This document shows, one piece after another, positions 7,310 through 10,046 of a DNA stretch of 10,046 bases (positions are counted from its first letter, which is position 1; each line of letters starts with the position of its first letter). This stretch comes from Methylocapsa sp. GTDB lineage: Bacteria; Pseudomonadota; Alphaproteobacteria; Rhizobiales; Beijerinckiaceae. The position numbers and the translations under genes are program-made. The notes under the pieces are model-generated. The model was not told the DNA's origin. It made no database searches and was given only the letters and a program-made list of their open reading frames with translations. The stretch covers positions 4,638-14,683 of the forward strand of contig PLUZ01000329.1 in NCBI GenBank assembly GCA_003162995.1, written 5' to 3'.

Positions 7310-9348
7310 TAGCGGATCCCCGAGGCCACATACCATGTGATGACGGCGGCAAGGCCGACGAGCATGGCAAAGGCGTAATGATAGATGTAGCCGCTTTGGA
7401 GCTTGACGACGCGCCCGGTCACATCGACGACGCGGGCGGCCACGCCGTCGGGCCCGAGCCGGTCGATGATAGCACCATCGCCGCCCTTCCAGAACAAGCG
7501 GCCGAGCCAAAAGGCCGGGCGCACGAAAATCAGGTCATAGAGTTCGTCGAAGTACCATTTGTTGAGAAGAAATTCATAGAGAGGCTTCAAAGCCTGCGCG
7601 AGCCGTACGGGAATCGACGGCGCCAGAAGATAAAAGATCGCCGCGACGAAAAATCCGAAGACCATCAACAGCGTGGGGAGCTGTTTCGTGAAGCCTGGAA
7701 TAGCTTCCCGGGCTTCGAGAGCCTCATTGCCTGGTTCAAGAAACAGCGCGCCTTTCCAAAATTCACCGGCGCCCTCGCCGATGAAATTATGCGAAAAGAG
7801 GAGACCCGCGAACAAGGCACCGGCGGCCAAAACGCCCAAGGGAATCAGCATGGGAAACGGGGATTCATGCGGATCGAGCGCGTGACCCTCATGCCCATGC
7901 GCCGCGTGGTCAAGCGCCGCGTGGCCGTGGGCCTCATGATCGTGCGCGGCATCGTCCTGCGCGGCATGATCGTGCCCCGAGCCGTGTCCGTCTGCGGCCC
8001 AGCGCGGCGTCCCAAAAAACGTCAAAAAGACCAGCCGCCACGAATAGAAGGAGGTGAGGCCAGCGGCCACCGTCGTCAGCAAAAACCCGTAATAGGCGCC
8101 CCCACGGTTCGACGCATAGGCCGCCTCGATGATCGCATCCTTGGAAAAATAACCGGCGGTGAAAGGAAAGCCGGTGAGCGCCAAGGTGCCGACCGTCATC
8201 ATGGCGAAAGTGAAGGGAATCTTCCGCCAAAGCCCCCCCATGTTGCGCATGTCCTGCTCGTGATGCATCGCGATGATGACGGATCCGGCGCCGAGGAACA
8301 AAAGCGCCTTGAAGAAGGCATGCGTGAACAGATGGAAGATGCCAAGCGAATAGCCGCCGACGCCAAGGCCGACGAACATGTAGCCAAGCTGCGAGCACGT
8401 CGAATAGGCGATGACCCTCTTGATGTCGTTTTGGACAAGGCCAATCGTTGCGGCGAAGAATGCCGTCGTCGCCCCGATGATGGTCACGAAAGTAAGCGCC
8501 GCTGGGGACTGTTCGAAAAGCGGCGAGAGACGCGCGACCATGAAGACGCCCGCGGTCACCATGGTCGCCGCATGAATGAGCGCCGACACCGGGGTTGGGC
8601 CCTCCATGGCATCGGGCAGCCAGGTGTGCAACAAGAACTGCGCCGATTTTCCCATCGCCCCCATGAAGAGAAGCAGGCAGGTGATCGTCAGCGCGTCCAT
8701 GTCGAGGCCAAAGATATGGATCGTCTTATGGGCAAGGCCCGGCGCCGCCGCGAAGATCTGATCGAAGCTCACCGACTGGGTCAGCACGAACACCAGGAAA
8801 ATGCCGAGCGCAAAGCCGAAATCACCGACACGGTTGACAACGAAGGCTTTGATCGCGGCGGCATTGGCGGAGGGCTTCTCATACCAAAAGCCGATCAGAA
8901 GATAGGAGGCGAGGCCAACCCCCTCCCAGCCGAAAAACAGCTGGACCAGATTGTCGGCCGTCACCAGCATCAGCATGGCGAAGGTGAACAGCGAGAGATA
9001 GGCGAAAAAACGCGGCCGCGAGGGATCGTCGGCCATATAGCCAATCGAATAAAGATGCACGAGCGACGAGACCGTGGTGACGACGACGAGCATCACAGCC
9101 GTCAAACTGTCGATCTTGAGCGACCAATCGACCTTTAACGTGCCTGAGGTGAACCAATTGCCGAGAACCGAAACGCTCGCAGGCGCGGTTCCGAGCGCGA
9201 CTTGGAAAAAAACGATCCAGGACAACAGGGCTACGACAAGCAGAAAGCTTGTGGTGACGATCTCGGAAGGGCGGGCGCCGATCCGCCAGCCGAAAGGCCC
9301 GGCTATCAGAAATCCCAAGAGGGGCAAGAAGACTATGGCTGCATACAT
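7309..9348 (-). CDS. nuoL: NADH-quinone oxidoreductase subunit L
   Basis: The distal antiporter-like subunit of complex I, carrying the long lateral helix that runs along the membrane arm. It has 679 residues. Functional residues: Glu142 ([13 protein letters not shown]), Asp176 (NRVGDFGFA), Lys234 in [21 protein letters not shown], Lys347 ([11 protein letters not shown]) and Lys403 ([11 protein letters not shown]). About 15 helices are followed by the amphipathic lateral helix (roughly 580-655) and a last anchor helix (658-676). Between predicted helices 13 and 14 lies a histidine-rich stretch at 455-494 with 12 His in 40 residues. The ATG at 9348 was chosen because [13 protein letters not shown] is the normal NuoL N-terminus; the 23 upstream open codons overlap nuoK and look unlike it. 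The gap from the nuoK stop is 8 nt, so coupling is likely. Confidence 0.98.
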   Translation of the reverse strand: MYAAIVFLPLLGFLIAGPFGWRIGARPSEIVTTSFLLVVALLSWIVFFQVALGTAPASVSVLGNWFTSGTLKVDWSLKIDSLTAVMLVVVTTVSSLVHLYSIGYMADDPSRPRFFAYLSLFTFAMLMLVTADNLVQLFFGWEGVGLASYLLIGFWYEKPSANAAAIKAFVVNRVGDFGFALGIFLVFVLTQSVSFDQIFAAAPGLAHKTIHIFGLDMDALTITCLLLFMGAMGKSAQFLLHTWLPDAMEGPTPVSALIHAATMVTAGVFMVARLSPLFEQSPAALTFVTIIGATTAFFAATIGLVQNDIKRVIAYSTCSQLGYMFVGLGVGGYSLGIFHLFTHAFFKALLFLGAGSVIIAMHHEQDMRNMGGLWRKIPFTFAMMTVGTLALTGFPFTAGYFSKDAIIEAAYASNRGGAYYGFLLTTVAAGLTSFYSWRLVFLTFFGTPRWAADGHGSGHDHAAQDDAAHDHEAHGHAALDHAAHGHEGHALDPHESPFPMLIPLGVLAAGALFAGLLFSHNFIGEGAGEFWKGALFLEPGNEALEAREAIPGFTKQLPTLLMVFGFFVAAIFYLLAPSIPVRLAQALKPLYEFLLNKWYFDELYDLIFVRPAFWLGRLFWKGGDGAIIDRLGPDGVAARVVDVTGRVVKLQSGYIYHYAFAMLVGLAAVITWYVASGIR

Positions 9349-9356
9349 GGCGTGGC

Positions 9357-9668
9357 TCAGCCCTTCATCATGTTGATGTCTTCGATCGCGATCGATCCGC
9401 GATTGCGATAATAGCAAACGAGGATGGCAAGGCCGATCGCCGCCTCGGCAGCCGCCACGGTCAGAATAAAGAGCGCGAAAACCTGGCCGGTGAGATCGCC
9501 GAGAAAGGCCGAAAAAGCGACCAGATTGATATTGACCGAAAGCAAGATCAGCTCGACCGACATTAAGACGATAATGATATTCCTGCGGTTGAGTACGATG
9601 CCCGCCACACCGAGCGTGAACAGGATGGCGGCGACAATCAAAAATTGAGAAAGCGAGATCGTCAGCAT
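9357..9668 (-). CDS. nuoK: NADH-quinone oxidoreductase subunit K
   Basis: Small membrane subunit (homologue of mitochondrial ND4L) that forms part of the proton path between NuoH/NuoA/NuoJ and the antiporter-like subunits. The 103 residues make three transmembrane helices (about 7-27, 30-51 and 61-86). The two essential membrane glutamates are present at Glu39 ([11 protein letters not shown]) and Glu75 ([11 protein letters not shown]), equivalent to E36 and E72 of E. coli as I recall. The ATG has a clear GGAG ribosome site (9677-9680) 8 nt upstream, so the start is secure. It lies 49 nt after the nuoJ stop and 8 nt before nuoL. Complete and unremarkable. Confidence 0.98.
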   Translation of the reverse strand: MLTISLSQFLIVAAILFTLGVAGIVLNRRNIIIVLMSVELILLSVNINLVAFSAFLGDLTGQVFALFILTVAAAEAAIGLAILVCYYRNRGSIAIEDINMMKG

Positions 9669-9717
9669 GATTTTCTCTCCGGCGCCGCGTGCGCGCGCAA
9701 GCTCGTGATGTCCGGGT

Positions 9718-10046
9718 TCAAATGCCGCGCCTCGAGGCGACCTTGCGGATCTCGACCGCCTCGGCTGGTGTCCGCGCGTTCTGGATCGCGATGTTTTGCC
9801 GCTTCACCCCGGCCTTGTGCCGCAAGGTCAAGACGATGGCGCCGATCATCGCGGTCAACAGAATGAGGCCAGCCGCCTGGAACAGATAGAGATATTGGGT
9901 GTAGAGCACCCGCCCGAGCGCCATGGTATTCGTCATGCCGGGCGCCATAGGCGTCGCGACATTGGCGATTGACACGGGTCCAATGTGCCAAGCGCCAACG
10001 ACCAGAACAACCTCGATCAAAACCACGAGACCAAGGGTTCCGCCAA
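9718..10046 (-). CDS. nuoJ: NADH-quinone oxidoreductase subunit J, C-terminal part (cut by window edge)
   Basis: Homologue of mitochondrial ND6, a membrane subunit of complex I whose third helix contributes to the coupling of quinone reduction to proton pumping. Only the last 109 codons are present; the frame stays open to the window edge, and NuoJ usually has about 200 residues, so the N-terminal helices lie outside. Visible are a hydrophobic helix [16 protein letters not shown], a polar loop with [26 protein letters not shown], a final helix [22 protein letters not shown], and a basic tail ending VASRRGI. The loop with [10 protein letters not shown] followed by the last helix is characteristic of the family. 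A start-like codon at 10026 is internal, since membrane-type sequence continues upstream of it. First gene of the visible nuo run; nuoH, nuoI and the rest presumably lie just outside. Confidence 0.95.
   Translation of the reverse strand, partial: GGTLGLVVLIEVVLVVGAWHIGPVSIANVATPMAPGMTNTMALGRVLYTQYLYLFQAAGLILLTAMIGAIVLTLRHKAGVKRQNIAIQNARTPAEAVEIRKVASRRGI

Noticed and set aside
7310..7510. 67-codon N-terminal extension of nuoM into nuoL
   Set aside because: The extension is Arg-rich and unlike any NuoM N-terminus; the ATG at 7309 has a ribosome site and gives the normal sequence.
7378..9138. 586-codon open frame on the plus strand, antisense to nuoL
   Set aside because: Its product is a mix of Arg, Glu, Gly and His with no domain or membrane logic, and it lies wholly opposite the certain nuoL gene. 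Long antisense frames are common opposite GC-rich membrane-protein genes.
9669..9717. Alternating GC stretch in the nuoJ-nuoK gap
   Set aside because: The GCGCGC run fits the base composition and shows no stable structure beyond the normal nuoK ribosome site.

Overview
The window reads as ordinary core chromosome of a GC-rich alphaproteobacterium, most likely a member of the Hyphomicrobiales (Rhizobiales). The evidence is the gene order nuoJ-K-L-M-N, birA, rnj, mce, an RNase J in a Gram-negative genome, and a NuoL with a histidine-rich loop of the kind I recall from alphaproteobacterial homologues. A narrower placement, for example among the methylotrophic Beijerinckiaceae, would be a guess.

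Layout on the minus strand, in transcription order from high to low coordinates: the C-terminal part of nuoJ (cut by the window edge), nuoK, nuoL, nuoM and nuoN encode membrane-arm subunits of the proton-pumping NADH:quinone oxidoreductase (complex I). They are packed with gaps of 49 nt or less. birA (biotin protein ligase without a DNA-binding domain) follows nuoN with a 4-nt overlap and a TTG start. A gap of about 330 nt without a credible gene comes next; it carries two inverted-repeat structures. rnj (ribonuclease J) and mce (methylmalonyl-CoA epimerase, 21 nt after rnj) close the series.

On the plus strand a small GNAT acetyltransferase gene (591-1079) runs convergently towards mce. Divergent from it, at the left edge on the minus strand, is the N-terminal third or so of an FAD-dependent ferredoxin-reductase-type enzyme that continues beyond the window.

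Functionally, complex I conserves energy from NADH. BirA would biotinylate acyl-CoA carboxylases, including propionyl-CoA carboxylase, whose product is epimerised by Mce, so those two genes share one metabolic theme. RNase J acts in RNA processing and decay. I found no phage, transposase, CRISPR, toxin-antitoxin, tRNA or rRNA content and no clearly new multi-gene system. The most notable non-coding signals are a 37-bp perfectly centred dyad touching the rnj ribosome-binding site and an 88-bp imperfect palindrome about 30 nt upstream of it.
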